64,000 bases of DNA from Chimonanthus salicifolius. Its lineage: Eukaryota > Streptophyta > Magnoliopsida > Laurales > Calycanthaceae. This document shows positions 10,861-23,257 of the stretch, in pieces. The position numbers and the translations under genes were made by a program. Under the pieces are notes generated by a model. The model worked only from the letters and a program-made list of their open reading frames with translations. It made no database searches and was not told where the DNA came from. The stretch covers positions 28,755,631-28,819,630 of the forward strand of contig CM023535.1 in assembly GCA_013350335.1 (NCBI GenBank), read 5' to 3'. Each line of letters opens with the position of its first letter. Position 1 is the stretch's first letter.

Positions 10861-12330
10861 CACCTAATTATATCAAAGTCACTCATATCAACCTATGAGT
10901 TTCATTCCCGTAAAATTTACTCTATCTCATATTATCTCTTTTTCTCGTGAACCCATCTATGATCTTATCAATGTACTCTGTTTCACTTTACTTGTTACCA
11001 AGATATTTTCCATACGTACTTGTTCAATATGTTCATTCATCTACTCTCTATGTAAGGTAGCCTGCCAATACAAGCCTATGCTCAAGTGTTTTGTTGATTC
11101 CATTTTGACTAGGTTTCTAGCTTCACTCTCCTGGAACTTCATCGGCCATCTTCAGAGTCAGCTAGCTAGACTAACTCGGCAGTCGCCCATAGCTTCCCAT
11201 TCAAGTTTCACTAGACTTTTCCCTTAAGTACATCTCCAAATGTAAACATATCTTCATCTGTACATAAGTCACTATGTGACTAACCCTTTTGTTCAAAACT
11301 TCTATGATACTAAGTATCTCTCAACACAAACTTTCCCGTGATACAAGTCGTAATATGACTAACACCTTTTTCTTATACCGTGGAATGTGAATCATGTCCC
11401 AATCCTTAGATCTATATGTCATCTATGAGACCAACAGGTTCATTTACTTGTCTACCATGGTACCGATACTTGACATTAATCCAAACCACCACGGAATTCA
11501 CCATCCACGGTTATACACATCCATCCCTGGTACCACTCTATCAATGAGTATCATCTGTCCATGATTAATAATCATCCATGAATATAACCCCCTTCTGGGT
11601 ACAATCCATTCATGGCATAATCCATCCTTGGCATAATTAATCCAGGGCACATAATCTACCCTGAGATATTCTATCCATAGAAACAACACTTGAATGAATC
11701 ACTACTCGACTGTAGTAACAATAGCAAATCATAAACATACCCCGACCCCTAGCAAGACTTATATCCCATGACTTACTAAGTGGAAGACCCACGTCCAACG
11801 TGATCATGTCTACCCCGCCCTGCCTCCCTTCACCCCAAGGGTGATTCAGTTAAGCTCTAAGGTGGTCGGTCCGCGTCTAACGAAGCTAGTATCACCTCCA
11901 TGGGGTAAAATAGTACCTAGCTCTGCGCATCCACGCACGTCAAATGTGCGAAATAGCCGTGAGAGCGTCCTCCAGTGCGAAACCTGCGAGGGACCCACTT
12001 CTCAACTGTAACCCTACGGGACCTAGTCTCCGTATTTTATATCGAGGTTCCCACAGTCTCATAGCTACTCTAAGCCATACTCATAGAATCTATATACTTA
12101 TCTCATCACTATCATGTGAGATATGCACCCATGCCACAACTTAATAAACTCAAGTGACCTCGTCACATACTTCTCAGTACCAAAATCCTCATAAACTCTT
12201 AAATTGCATAACTTTATTGAAATTTATTCAAACTTCCATCACAATACAAGAATTGATAGGGTTAAAACAAACCCTTTAAAACTTTCCCACAACCCTTACA
12301 AAATCTTTCCCCTTTTTCCCCGACATTTCC
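10861..12330. other. Unexplained 1.5-kb filler where Tekay-1 RT should be
   Basis: Tekay-2 has RNase H, RT and protease in this interval. Here there is unrelated DNA with no long ORF, including loose repeats of ATCCATCC and GGTAC/GGCATA (11500-11680) and a GC-richer part (11760-12060). It may be a captured host sequence or the non-coding interior of a derivative element. I recognise nothing in it. Confidence 0.5.
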
Positions 12331-12873
12331 TTACCCTTCTTTATCTTCCGTAGAAGACCCTGCATTATTACCAAAATCGAAGAAGTTGTCAGGGCATGTA
12401 GTTGACGTGTGCCCCAACACTCCACAAGTCAGACTGGGTATTATTCCCGAATGGTCCACTGTCTCTGGAGAAGAAGTTGAAATATTCAGTTGTCCAGATC
12501 CTTGTGACTGAGCTAATCGAGTCGAACGACAGAGAGAACCCTTGAAGTGAGGAGATCTTTTGCTCTGTGGACACTCTCTTTTGAAATGGCCCTGCTGACC
12601 ACACCGGAAACAGGAACTTCCCTTGGAACCAGTAAAGGCTGAAGATCTCCAAAAGTAGGGTTTGAATCTTTTGTGAGGGTAAAAAGTATTTCCCCCACCC
12701 CGACCTTTTCGGTCTTGTGTTTCATTGAAAGTTGTGTCCCCATTTCCGCTCAAGAGTTGTTGTAGAACGGAAGTGACTACCGCTTGTACTAGGTTCCGTA
12801 GTTCAGGAGGTACTTTAGGAATGTTTGCACTGTCCTGACCCTCTCCGTTATGTTCTTCTTCCTTTGAAGACAT
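12331..12873 (-). CDS. Tekay-1 gag derivative with zinc knuckle
   Basis: This is a 180-codon ORF on the minus strand beginning MSSKEEEHNGEG. Residues about 17 to 45 (NIPKVPPELRNLVQAVVTSV) match the gag start of Tekay-2. The middle gag domain is missing. A CCHC knuckle CFRCGQQGHFKREC (about residue 86) is intact. A second knuckle-like stretch, CGVLGHTSTTC, lacks the first cysteine. Gag would coat and package element RNA. The ORF is open and shorter than a normal gypsy gag, and pol does not follow it, so this looks like a gag-only derivative. Confidence 0.8.
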   Translation of the reverse strand: MSSKEEEHNGEGQDSANIPKVPPELRNLVQAVVTSVLQQLLSGNGDTTFNETQDRKGRGGGNTFYPHKRFKPYFWRSSAFTGSKGSSCFRCGQQGHFKRECPQSKRSPHFKGSLCRSTRLAQSQGSGQLNISTSSPETVDHSGIIPSLTCGVLGHTSTTCPDNFFDFGNNAGSSTEDKEG

Positions 12874-13213
12874 TTTCCTAAGTCATGGAAACATCGGTTG
12901 ACTTAGCTTCTATGTAAAGTTTGTATTTTCCATAGTTTAGGGAAATTGCCAAATAAACAACTTGTCTTTCTTGTCCTTGGGAAAGTGGTCAAATAGTGCT
13001 TCTTGTCTTTGGGGAAATTTCCAAATAAGCACTCTTGATTTTGCTTCGTGTTTGGGGAATGTATCCTATTTTACTATGTTGGATAATTTCGATTATTTTG
13101 ACTGTACTTCCTTTGCTATCATCCTTCTGAGTCTAACGAAGTAAATTAATGCACGGAGACCGGATTAATTTACTCCGAAAGATTCAGTGTTTCGGGTTCG
13201 CTCTGATACCAAC
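12874..13213 (-). promoter_or_regulatory. Tekay-1 leader with two stem-loops and tRNA-iMet primer binding site
   Basis: On the minus strand the LTR end is followed after two bases by TGGTATCAGAGC (13200-13211), the complement of the 3' end of initiator tRNA-Met. Next come a CCGAAA/TTTCGG stem (13175-13195) and a perfect 10-bp stem GTAAATTAAT/ATTAATTTAC (13141-13173). The same layout is kept in Tekay-2. The remaining leader up to gag shows nothing else. Confidence 0.88.
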
Positions 13214-16200
13214 TGTAACGCCCTGCCCTTTTTCACTCGCTTCTTCCGTAAAATCAGAGTCTATTTTTTTTTATAAACGAAGAGTGATAGAGAGGGGGAC
13301 GTCACGACGCGAGCTAAGTCCGGACTTCTAAAGTCCGACCCTTAACTGGCCAACCCTATGTGTGTATGGACTAAATCCATGAAACGGTTCACACATAACA
13401 ATATCAACATGCGGAATAACATCATAATTGCGGAATCATAACATGCGGAATAATAATAGAACCAAGTCCTATTCCATTCAGATAGCAAAGTATGTCAAGT
13501 CTTTAATCATCATTATCATATCGTAAATTATTCAGTAAAATATCCAACCATAGCAAATTCATCTAAGTTATTACAATCCAGATTCTAGATACTCAAAATA
13601 CAAGCCCATGAGTACCTTAAACAAAATATAAACTTTAATCCTCCAAGCTCCTGCGCCTGGCCCGTTTTGCGTTCATTGTTTCCCTCGTTTCCTGTATCAT
13701 CAATTAGGGTAGAAGTAGGGCGTTAAAACAACGCGCCCAGTAGGTATTCCAATTAGGGTTAACACATGGGTTAGTACCAAAAATCTAGACATAATATATA
13801 TCAAAACCAGTTATAATAAATCGTACCATCCTCATAATGCATCGTATCCAAAACAGTGTATGATAATAGAGATCCAATCATACTGATAAAAACCAGAAAC
13901 CTTACATGATAATAAAGATCACAATCATGCCGATTCAATGTCATGCCATGCTAGCAATGAGTCCCACCCATCACAAAATATCCTCTTGATGGAAAGCTCC
14001 TCATCAAGGTATCCCCCACGATTATGTTACGGACGCCCCGATGGAGTGGTGGATCTCCGGAATCTACTTGATGGAAATCACATCAAGGTATCCCCCACGA
14101 TTGTTTTACGGACGCCCCGACGGAGTGGTGGATCTCCGGATACATTTAACACATAGTATCCTCTTGATGGAATTCTCCTCATCAAGGTACCCCCACAATT
14201 GTTTTACGGACGCCCTGACGGAGTGGTGGATCTCTAGCTACCATTCATCCCTCCCATGCCATGCATGAGATGCAAATTTCCACATGCTATGCAAATATAC
14301 AAATCATAGCATTTAAAATCACATTTTGAAACAAATCCAGCACATGCTATTTTATCAAATAAACATAGCATTTAAAATTCACATTTTGATACATATCCTT
14401 TGCAATATAAATTCATCAAATCAAGATAAAAGAATGTACATAAAACCCATGGTTTCAAAGAGTGGAATCCTACCAAAGACCGCTATGTGTCCTTGTGTCT
14501 TTCGTCCGGTAACCGCTTACGATCGTAAACACATTGTGAGGTCCCGTTACCTAAAAATATAACAATCAATCAAAACAAAGTCCCACTTGATTCACAATAT
14601 TTTTAAGTCCATAAACCAATCCCCATGGTTTACCATTTTCACACTTATTTACTAAATTACCATTGTTCTACTCTTTATTTAATATTTCATTTTAAAAGGT
14701 AGACATAGTCCCTATGTCCACCAAACAATTACCATGGGGTTCGGCCATACACCATGGCCGAACCCATGGTCCATTAATTCAATTAATTACAATAATGCCA
14801 TTATTCCTTCCATGGTTAGTCACCTTCATTTATTCACCCATGTTTAGATCCAAATACATAGATCATGAACATCTAAGTCCAGCAAACCTTCCCCATGGGG
14901 TTCGGCCATACACCATGGCCGAACCCATGGTCCTTTATTTTCACCTAATTACTAAAATGCCATCCATGGCTATCATAGCCCATATCATAATTCATAATCT
15001 TAAATTTGTATCTTTCATTTAATATTTAATCAATCACTATGTTAATTCCATAACCAATCCATACAATAGTTCATGGGTTCGGCCTTACTCCATGGCCGAA
15101 CTCTATGTCCAATATTTCACATAATTTCAAGATTGCCATTACCTGATGTTCATGTCTTTCCATTAATCCCATCATCACATTAAATTCATAAAATCCATTT
15201 AACATGATTCATGGGGTTCGGCCACACACCATGGCCGAACCCTATGATATCTTAATTCCATTTAGAAAATCATAATCTTAGGTCCAACATCCTAAGCAAA
15301 ACCCATAAAAATTCCTTAACCACGTAAGTCCATAAAGAACCTCATGGGGTTCGGCCATACACCATGGCCGAACCCATGATTCTCCACTTTGGCCTTTAAT
15401 TACACTTGCCATTACCTTCATCACCTTAGGTTTAGATTCCAAAACATAATCCACCATTGATTCATGGTTCATAAAATAAAACCCTAACCCCATAACATAA
15501 TCCATAAATCATTTATTTGCATTCTCTAATTGGTCCACCATTCATTTAAAATACTAAGTCCATACATGACCCATAAATTTGGTTCATGGGGTTCGACCAC
15601 ACACATGGCCTAACCCATGATGTCTATGTTTCCATTTTCATCAACTTAGCAAATCCATAATTAACAAGTCCATAATTAGAAACTTTCTAAATTCAATATC
15701 CTCTTTCTATTTTTAAATCCTTTCTAAATTAAACTCCACGTTCCATATTTAGAAGGTTTCCAATTTAGCACCCATCCTTCCATAATTGGAAGCTTTCCAA
15801 ATTTAGCAACCAACTTCCATCAACCATACCAAAACAACTCCATGGGGTTCGGCCATACACCATAGTTGAACCCTATGGTTCATGATCCTTTCAAAACCAT
15901 ATATCATTACCAACAATTTCCTTCCATTATTTCCATGATCTAATTGCATTAACCTAATCCCATACATCTTTATGGGGTTAGGCCATACACCATGGTTGAA
16001 ACCTAAGGTCCTTGGTTCTCCATTAAAAACATTCCTTTAAATCATTAACCTTAAGTCCATATATACTCCTTGGTGGGGTTCGGCCATACACCATGGCCGA
16101 ACCTCACCCTTTTGTTTTGTGCCCTTCTTTCCATTTAAGCCTTATTAAACATACATAATGTTCAATGGTTTTCATCCCTCAAAAATAATCAACAACCTTC

Positions 16201-17535
16201 CATTAAAATTTATTAAAGTTCTTCCATGTAATCCTTTCAAAAGAATTGATACTCCTTCCATGGTTTCCAACCAATAAAATTAATAAATCAGCCCACATGA
16301 TTCAATGTCTAAGAAACCCCAAATCCATAACTATACGTGATGGGTTTCGGCCATACACCATGGCCGAACCTCATCCCTTCTTTTCTATTAAAATTATTAA
16401 AATGATCTCCATTCTTCTTCCATGGGGTTCAGCCATACACCTTGGCCGAACCCTATGGTTCCTTATTTCATTAAACAAAAACATAAAATCACTTATCGAT
16501 TCCGTGACTCCTCTGGTTGATCTTGCTCTTCCAATCTTTGTCTTCTTCTTGATCTTGCCGTGAACACCTTCTTGATTGTATGTGTATTATGCGTCCTTGC
16601 TGCCCTTCTCTTCCTTTGAATAAAATTCCAATCAGCCAATACTAAAATCTAATTGCCGTGAGCCCTTTGTTTGTGGCTGCCTCCCTTTGAATATCAAAGC
16701 CGTGTGCCTCTCCTTCTCTTATAAAAACTCCACACGGCACCATCCAATATTAGAGTGTGAATGCCGTGAGCCCTTGTGTTGCCTCTTTTAAAACCTTCAC
16801 TTAATCAAGAATAGAAAGTGCTATGCGCCCCATGTTTGCCTCTTATAAAACCTTCACTTAATCAAGCATAGAAAGTGCCATGTGCCCCATGTTTGCCTCT
16901 TATAAAACCTTCACTTAATCAAGAATAGAAAGTGTCATGCGCCCTATGTTTGCTGCAATCCCCAGTGCCGTGTGCACTATCCTTTAAATTAGCCATTGCT
17001 AATTAATCTTCCATTGGTTCCTAACTTAGAAGATGGTGTGCGCCCCTTGATGCCTTTCTTTTATTGAACCTTCCCTTTAATCATATCTTAGATTAGATAA
17101 CTTCCTTGGCTTCCATTCCATGCGCATAACATATAGATATTCATATCTATCATGTGACCAAGCCATCTATATTTATCTCCAGATATCTTCTTTATTTAAT
17201 CTTAGATATCTTCTCAAGATATTCTAACATATCAATGTGGATATGAAAAATGCCACATACACGGCCAAAGTAATCTTCATTTGATTTTTAAACATCTCCT
17301 TGGATATTCAAATCCAATAATTCGGCCATGCACAATCATTTATTTAATTCAGACATAATGCATACTCTTTTAATTCAACCCCATTTAAATTTATTTGAAA
17401 CCATTTATCAAAATCGTTGGGTCTTAATTGGGCAAAGACCCAACATTTTACTCATCTTAGATCCATATCTAAAATTCATAAATTAAATGGGTAATTTCCC
17501 TAAATATTTATAACTTGAAAATCCGGGGTGTTACA
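13214..17535 (-). repeat. Tekay-1 5' LTR
   Basis: This is an uninterrupted 4.3-kb LTR from TGTAACGCCC at 13214 to GGGGTGTTACA at 17535 (plus strand), closely matching 2991-10233. It contains the GACGTCA core (13298-13304), the GGGCGTT hairpin (about 13718-13738), CCGACGGAG units (13995-14235), eleven hairpin sites (14730-16455) and three CCTTCACTTAATCAAG units. It has no coding content. Confidence 0.92.
14730..16455. repeat. Hairpin array in the Tekay-1 5' LTR
   Basis: Eleven GTTCGGCCAT/ATGGCCGAAC sites lie near 14736, 14894, 15074, 15212, 15344, 15588, 15842, 15973, 16076, 16345 and 16424. They are collinear with the sites in the 3' LTR. Several have lost pairing by point change (15588 and 15973). 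Confidence 0.9.
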
Positions 17536-17889
17536 TATAGGCTTGTTGGTAATACTTGGGAATCCATTCCTGCAAAGTTGAAGAAAGTCTAGCAGCCTAA
17601 GTAAGCCGTAGAGGAGCACACATATCATGATCAGGATATCGGCATGCCTGACTCTCCTCATCTCTCTGGTGGTCCCTCTGGCTCCAATGAAGATCTTCAG
17701 CGTGTTCTTGTTGCCATTGAATCTCTCCGAATCGACATTTCAGAGATAGGGGTAAATGTCGACCTTCTCCGAGCCCAATGTGACAGTCTTCGCGAATTTG
17801 TTAAGGAAAAACACGACGCCTCTCGCGATGACACTGATCGAGTGCACCTTCAGTTAAGCCTTGTCATGGCCCATCTTGGCCTCGAGTGA
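17536..17889 (+). pseudogene. SIRE-A downstream ORF, C-terminal part
   Basis: The frame interrupted at 2990 continues here with RLVGNTWESIPAKLKK. In-frame stops follow at 17590 (TAG) and 17602 (TAA), both likely from CAG or CAA. From 17644 the frame is open again (MPDSPHLSGG) and ends at TGA 17887-17889. The last 60 residues have heptad-like leucine and isoleucine spacing (VLVAIESLRIDISEIGVNVD), suggesting a coiled coil. The role is unknown. The join across 14.5 kb is supported by frame, family pattern and the flanking target-site match. Confidence 0.72.
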
Positions 17890-18329
17890 CCCTTGCCCTC
17901 TTCTCTTTTTGATGATGCCATAGGGCAGAAATATAAATGATTTCACTTGAATTTTTACTATATCCCCTTTGTATTTTGTTATAAAATCTTTTGGGCATGT
18001 AAATAACCCACTAAATTTCTAACCTTTGCAAAGTCCATAACTTAATCAAATTTAATGGGTTCATATTACTTATGCTATGTTGTCTTTATGTTATTCATTT
18101 CCATATCTCAATATAGTTGAGTAGATTGTGCAATGATGGATATGATGCACTTATTTTATTTAGAAATACATCCATGAAGAAAGGGGGAGAATACTTGTCA
18201 TTTGAAATGTACCTTGAAGAAAATGGAAATTTTTTCTCTATGCATGAAGTAAGGGAGAGGATCACAATTTACGTATCCTTTATTTATGATTTCTGTGCAA
18301 TGGTTTGTCATCATAAAAAAGAGGGAGAT
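17890..18329 (+). other. SIRE-A 3' untranslated region and polypurine tract
   Basis: AT-rich DNA follows the ORF. There is an AAGAAAGGGGGAGAA tract at about 18177 and the likely polypurine tract AAAAAAGAGGGAGA at 18315-18328, directly before the LTR start. No gene is visible. Confidence 0.75.
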
Positions 18330-18794
18330 TGTTAGCCCCAAGGTTTCAACCCAAGGATATATGGGTATTTTTTATGACCACAAACCATTAAAGTGTGATA
18401 TTTAACATTTCAAATGATATTACTCTATGAGACATGTATCACATGTAAGAAGACATGTATTGGATATCATGAAGATCGAGTTGATGATATCAAGCCTTGT
18501 ACATCAAGTCAAATCTTGGAAATTGAATGGCTTACAAAATTCAAAGACTGAAAATCAAGAACTTAGAAGATCAAAGTTATGTATAGAGTCTAATCATAAG
18601 TGTTTAAGAAACTGTGTTGTAAATGTGCTTAAACATTTGAACACCATGGCTCAGGTCACCCTCTACTGGACCCTAAGATACCAAGCTTAAACTTATGCAT
18701 CCAAATGGAATCCTAGGATATGATTTAGTGCCCAAGACCTTTGTTTTAAAATGACCAAAATAAAGCCAAAATTGTACAATACAGTCTAAGGGTC

Positions 18795-19105
18795 ATTTCA
18801 GTCGACTGAATTAGAGAATTCAGCCGAATGAAATAATGGAACAATTGGGGAAGTAATTTTTCAGTCGACTGAATTAAATAATTCAGCCAACTGAAATGCT
18901 GGATTTACAGGGGATGTGAATTCAATCGACTGAATCCTCAGATTTAGCCGACTGAATTCTTGGTTGATAGACTGCCTAAGTCCAGAAAGCTTTTCAGTCA
19001 ACTGAATCTTCAAGTTCAGCCGACTGAATTATTCGCTGATAGACTGTCTGAGGTCCAGGACATTTTCACTCGACTGAATCTTCACTTTCAGTGGACTGAA
19101 TCGCG
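18795..19105. repeat. TCAGTCGACTGA palindrome cluster in the SIRE-A LTR
   Basis: Ten exact or near copies occur near 18799, 18822, 18860, 18884, 18926, 18947, 18995, 19017, 19068 and 19090. They are arranged as five pairs; within a pair one copy tends to read CAGTCGACTGAA and the other CAGCCGACTGAA. The pattern resembles 1681-1940. Confidence 0.88.
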
Positions 19106-19526
19106 AGCGGCCATATTTTTTAATCATTAAATTCCCTCCCTAACGGCCCTGTCTTTCATTTAATGCTTGGCAACGGTCTTAAATATGATCAAATTATAAA
19201 ACCAAGCATCAATGGGCATAATGGGGGTTGACTTACTTGGAATTACAAGGAATCAATTGAAACCAAATCCTAAGCATACTCTAGCTCAAAATCCATTTTC
19301 TTGCAATCTTACCTTGAGCCATTCTAGTTCAAATCTTTGCGTAACTCTTAGTAAACTTGATTTGTAAAGAATTGAGAGTTATTCCTAAGCTTTACATTGT
19401 ACTCTTCTACATTTCCTTGAGAGATAAATTTTTTTAAAGGGTTGGTGTAACCCTTGTGAAGGAGAAGGCTGTCTTCACCTTCAAATCAGAGAGTGTTCTC
19501 TACTAGCATTGTAAGAGGTTTCTTCT

Positions 19527-22500
19527 TGTAACGTCCCGCCCTTTTTCACTCGCTTCTTCCCGTAAATCAGATTCTATTTTTTTTTAACAGAGAAGAGTGA
19601 TAGAGCGCGAGACGTCACGATGCGAGCTAAGTCCGAACTTCCAAAGTCCGACCCTTAACTGGCCAACCCTATGTGTGCGTGGACTAAGTCCACGAAAATG
19701 GTTCACACATAACAATATCAACTTGCGGAATAAAAATCATAACTGCAGAATTATAATAAAACCAAATTCTATTCCATTTAGATAGCAAAGTACGTCAAGT
19801 CCTTAATCATAATTAAAACGTCATAATCATCCAAATAAACATCCGACCATCTAAGTTATTACATTCCGAAATCTAGATACTCAAAATACAAGTCCATGAG
19901 TAACTTTATTAAAAACATATAAAATAAATCATCCAAGCTCCTATGCCTAGCCCTCCTTCCGTTCATTGTTCCCCTTGTTTCATGTATCATCAACTAGGGT
20001 AGAAGTAGGGCGTTAGAACAACGCGTCCCGTAGGTATTCCAGTTACGGCTAACACATGGTTAGTACAAAACATTTATAATAACATATAGTCCAAAAACCA
20101 GATAAAACGATGCCATGCAATGATGACAAATGCAATGAGTCCCACCCATCACATGTACATAAAAGTACCCGCCACATAGGTCTTTCGGACGCCCCGACGG
20201 AGTGTGGACCCTCCGGTTTCTTCCTGATGGAAAAGTACATCAAGGTACTCCACACAGGTTTTTCGGACGCCCCGACAGAGTGTGGCCCCTCTGGTTACAA
20301 ACCCTCCACCCCATGCCATGCATGAGATGCCAATAAAACACATGCTATTTTATAACATCAACATAGCATTTAAAATCATATTTAAAACACATGCTCTTTC
20401 CTCATATAGACATAGCATTTAAAATCATCATTTGTAACATATCCTTTGCAGCATAAATTCATCAAAAATAAGATAAACACAATGTACATAAACCATGGTT
20501 TCAAAGAGGTGGAATCCTACCAAAGACCGCTAACGTGTCCTTGCGTCTTTCGTCCAGTAACCGCTCACGATCGTAAACACCTTGTGAGGTCCCGTTACCT
20601 TATAATATAACAATTAATCATAACCAAGTCCCACTTGATTTACAATATTTAAAGTCCATAAACCAATCCCCATGGTTTATCATTTTCAGCCGATATTACC
20701 AAATTGCCATTGGTCTAATCTTTAATTAACAATTCATTCATTTAATCCAACATATGTACCGCTATGTTCATCAAAACAATCCCCATGGGGTTTGGCCACA
20801 CACCATGGCCAAACCCATGGTCCCTTATTTTCACTTAATTACCAAAATGCCATCCACGGCTATCATTCCATAATCCAATTCTTTCAATCATTAAAATTTG
20901 CCTAAGGTCATGTTTGATACACAAAACATCTCATGGGGTTCGGCCATACATCATGGCCGAACCCATGATCTTTCAATTTAGGCGGTATTTACAATTTTGC
21001 CAATACCTTAGGTTTATGTCTCTCCATTAATCCAATCACTATATTAAATCCATAAAATCCATTCAACTTGATTCATGGGGTTCGGCCACACACCATGGCC
21101 GAACCCTATGATATCTTAATTCCATTTAATGACTTATAGTCTTAGGTCCAACAACCTAAGTCTATACTTGCATCCTCCCTTTATTTAAAATACACAAAAA
21201 CATAAACCCATAAATTTGGTTCATGGGGTTCGGCCATACACATGGCCGAACCCATGATGTCTAAGTTTCCATTTTCACTACTGATCCATAATTAGAAGGT
21301 TTCCAAATTAATCTCTACCTTCCATAATTAGAAGGTTTCCAACTTATCTCCACCTTCTATACTCAGAAACTTTCTAAATAAATAAACTTCCATGAATAAA
21401 CTTTAGTGGGGTTCGGCCATACACCATGGCCGAACCTCACCCATAGAAACAAATCTAACCCTTTCCATTCACTTTCTAAATTAATATAATTTCCATAAAT
21501 AAATGCTTTCTAATTTAGCAACCTCCTTCCATAATTAGATAGTTTCCTAATTTAGCATGCAACTTCCATAATTAGAAATCATCTTCCATTTTAATCAATT
21601 AAAATCCATAGATATAGTAGGTGGGGTTCGGCCATACACCATGGCCAAACCTCACCCCTTCTTTTCTATTCTTTGGATCCAACATCCTAGCCATAATAAA
21701 GTCATGGTTCGGCCATGCAATGGCCGACCCACATCCCTAACCATATCTCCATTTAAAAATCCTCTTAAAACATAAATGACCTTTCACATGGGGTTCGGCC
21801 ATACAACATGGCCGAACCCTATGATTCAACTTTTCCTTCAAACTTCCATTTAAAAATCAATGTTCTTTCCATAAGATTCATCCTTCAAAAACCCATTAAA
21901 CAAACCCAACGTTCCTCCATGGTTTTCAATCCTCAAAACCCATGAATTAAACATGTCTTTCCATGGGATTCGGCCATGCACTATGGCCAAACCCTATGGT
22001 TCTTTCTTTCCATTAAATTTAATGCATTCATCTCCCTATTCTCTTCCATGGGGTTCGGCCATACACCATGGCCTAACCCTATGGTTCTTTTCTTGAAAAC
22101 AAATTTATCAAATAAAAATACTAACCGGTTCAGATTGATTCTTGCTCTTCTAATCCCTCTCCTTTCTTCTTAATTTTTCCAAACCAAGAACACCTCCTGT
22201 TGGCTGCCTTCTCCTTGTTCTTGTTTTGCCGTGAACAAGACTTGAGAGAGGGATAAAATTCGGTTATGGAGAGTAAATCGTGTGTCCCGCCTATGTATCT
22301 CTTTATAAAGCCTTTCCTTGGTCCCAACTTAGAAGGTGCTTAAGATAACCTCATCCCCTTAGGCCGTGCGCCCCTTGTTTAATTTTAGTAATGCCGTGTG
22401 CCCTCTTGTATTTCTCTCTTTGGAGAGTCCTAATTTAGGATATGATATGTGCCCCTCTTGCCTTTTTTTTATTAAGCTTCCATTGATCCCAATGTAAGAT

Positions 22501-22802
22501 AGCAATTGCCGACCTTGGCTTCCCACTTTAGATAGTCCTAGAAAAAATATGTCATGCGCATAATCATAGATATGCAACCTATTAATCGGCCATGCTCAAT
22601 TATCCCTTTCTTTATATAATATTGCATTATTAATTAAATTCAACCCCATTTAATTTTTATTGAAACCAATTCCAAGACCGTTTGAGTCCTAATTGGGCCA
22701 ATGACCCAACTCTCTGCCCAATTTAAGATCCATATCTAAAATTCACAAATTAAATGGATAATTTTCATACAAAATAATAAATTGAAAATCTGGGGTGTTA
22801 CA
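19527..22802 (-). mobile_element. Solo Tekay-type LTR (S2) in the SIRE-A 3' LTR
   Basis: It is 3.3 kb long, from TGTAACGTCCCGCCC to GGGGTGTTACA on the plus strand, and is flanked by CTTCT (19522-19526 and 22803-22807). It carries two CCGACGGAG units (20165-20295) and about ten GTTCGGCCAT hairpins (20786-22080). No internal region is present, so it is a recombined solo LTR. Confidence 0.93.
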
Positions 22803-23132
22803 CTTCTCCACCCTTGAAGGAGAAGTTGAGAGTATTCAATCCTCAAGTGGTGTACTTGAGGCGAGGACGTAGGCAAGAACGCCGAAACTCGTAAAAATCT
22901 CGGGTTCAATCTCTCCATCTCTTCTGCCCAATTTAAGATCCATATCTAAAATTCACAAATTAAATGGATAATTTTCATACAAAATAATAAATTGAAAATC
23001 CGGGGTGTTACACTTCTCCACCCTTGAAGGAGAAGTTGAGAGTATTCAATCCTCAAGTGGTGTACTTGAGGCGAGGACGTAGGCAAGAACGCCGAAACTC
23101 GTAAAAATCTCGGGTTCAATCTCTCCATCTTT
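22713..23132. repeat. 210-bp tandem duplication across the S2/SIRE-A junction
   Basis: 22713-22922 and 22923-23132 are nearly identical. Each unit contains the last 90 bp of S2, its GGGGTGTTACA end, and about 120 bp of SIRE-A LTR. The duplication therefore arose after S2 inserted. Differences are few (for example TCTGGGG against TCCGGGG). Confidence 0.95.
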
Positions 23133-23257
23133 TCTCATCTCCCTTTTTATATTCTGGCATTTATTTATAACTTATTTGCATCTTATTTTTCTAAATTGTG
23201 TAATTAAAAAATTCAGCCACCCCCCCCTGCCCTTCTTGAGTCAATTTCTGGGCAACA

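Larger units (their letters stand above)
2991..17535 (-). mobile_element. Tekay-1: internally deleted Ty3/gypsy (Tekay/Del-like) element inserted in SIRE-A
   Basis: Two long LTRs (2991-10233 and 13214-17535) flank a 3-kb internal region with gag and integrase scraps on the minus strand. On the minus strand the LTRs start TGTAACACCCCGG and end with GGGCGTTACA, with one altered terminal base at 2991. The flanks are TATAA (2986-2990) and TATAG (17536-17540), consistent with a 5-bp target duplication with one change. The two host halves belong to one ORF. RT is absent, so this copy is non-autonomous. Confidence 0.9.
18330..23257 (+). repeat. SIRE-A 3' LTR, split by a solo LTR
   Basis: It starts TGTTAGCCCCAAGG right after the polypurine tract. 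The first part is 18330-19526. The second part starts at 22803 and ends near CAACA at 23257, after a C-rich tract (23218-23228), as is usual near the end of SIRE-type LTRs. It contains the palindrome cluster and the conserved GGACGTAGG...CCGAA block (about 22865), which is duplicated. The right end is less certain than the left. Confidence 0.75.

Noticed and set aside
10895..11227. 110-codon ORF in the unexplained Tekay-1 filler
   Set aside because: No domain and no coding-like composition; the filler remains unidentified.
22736..23128. Two identical 60-codon minus-strand ORFs 210 bp apart
   Set aside because: They are a by-product of the 210-bp duplication across an LTR junction.
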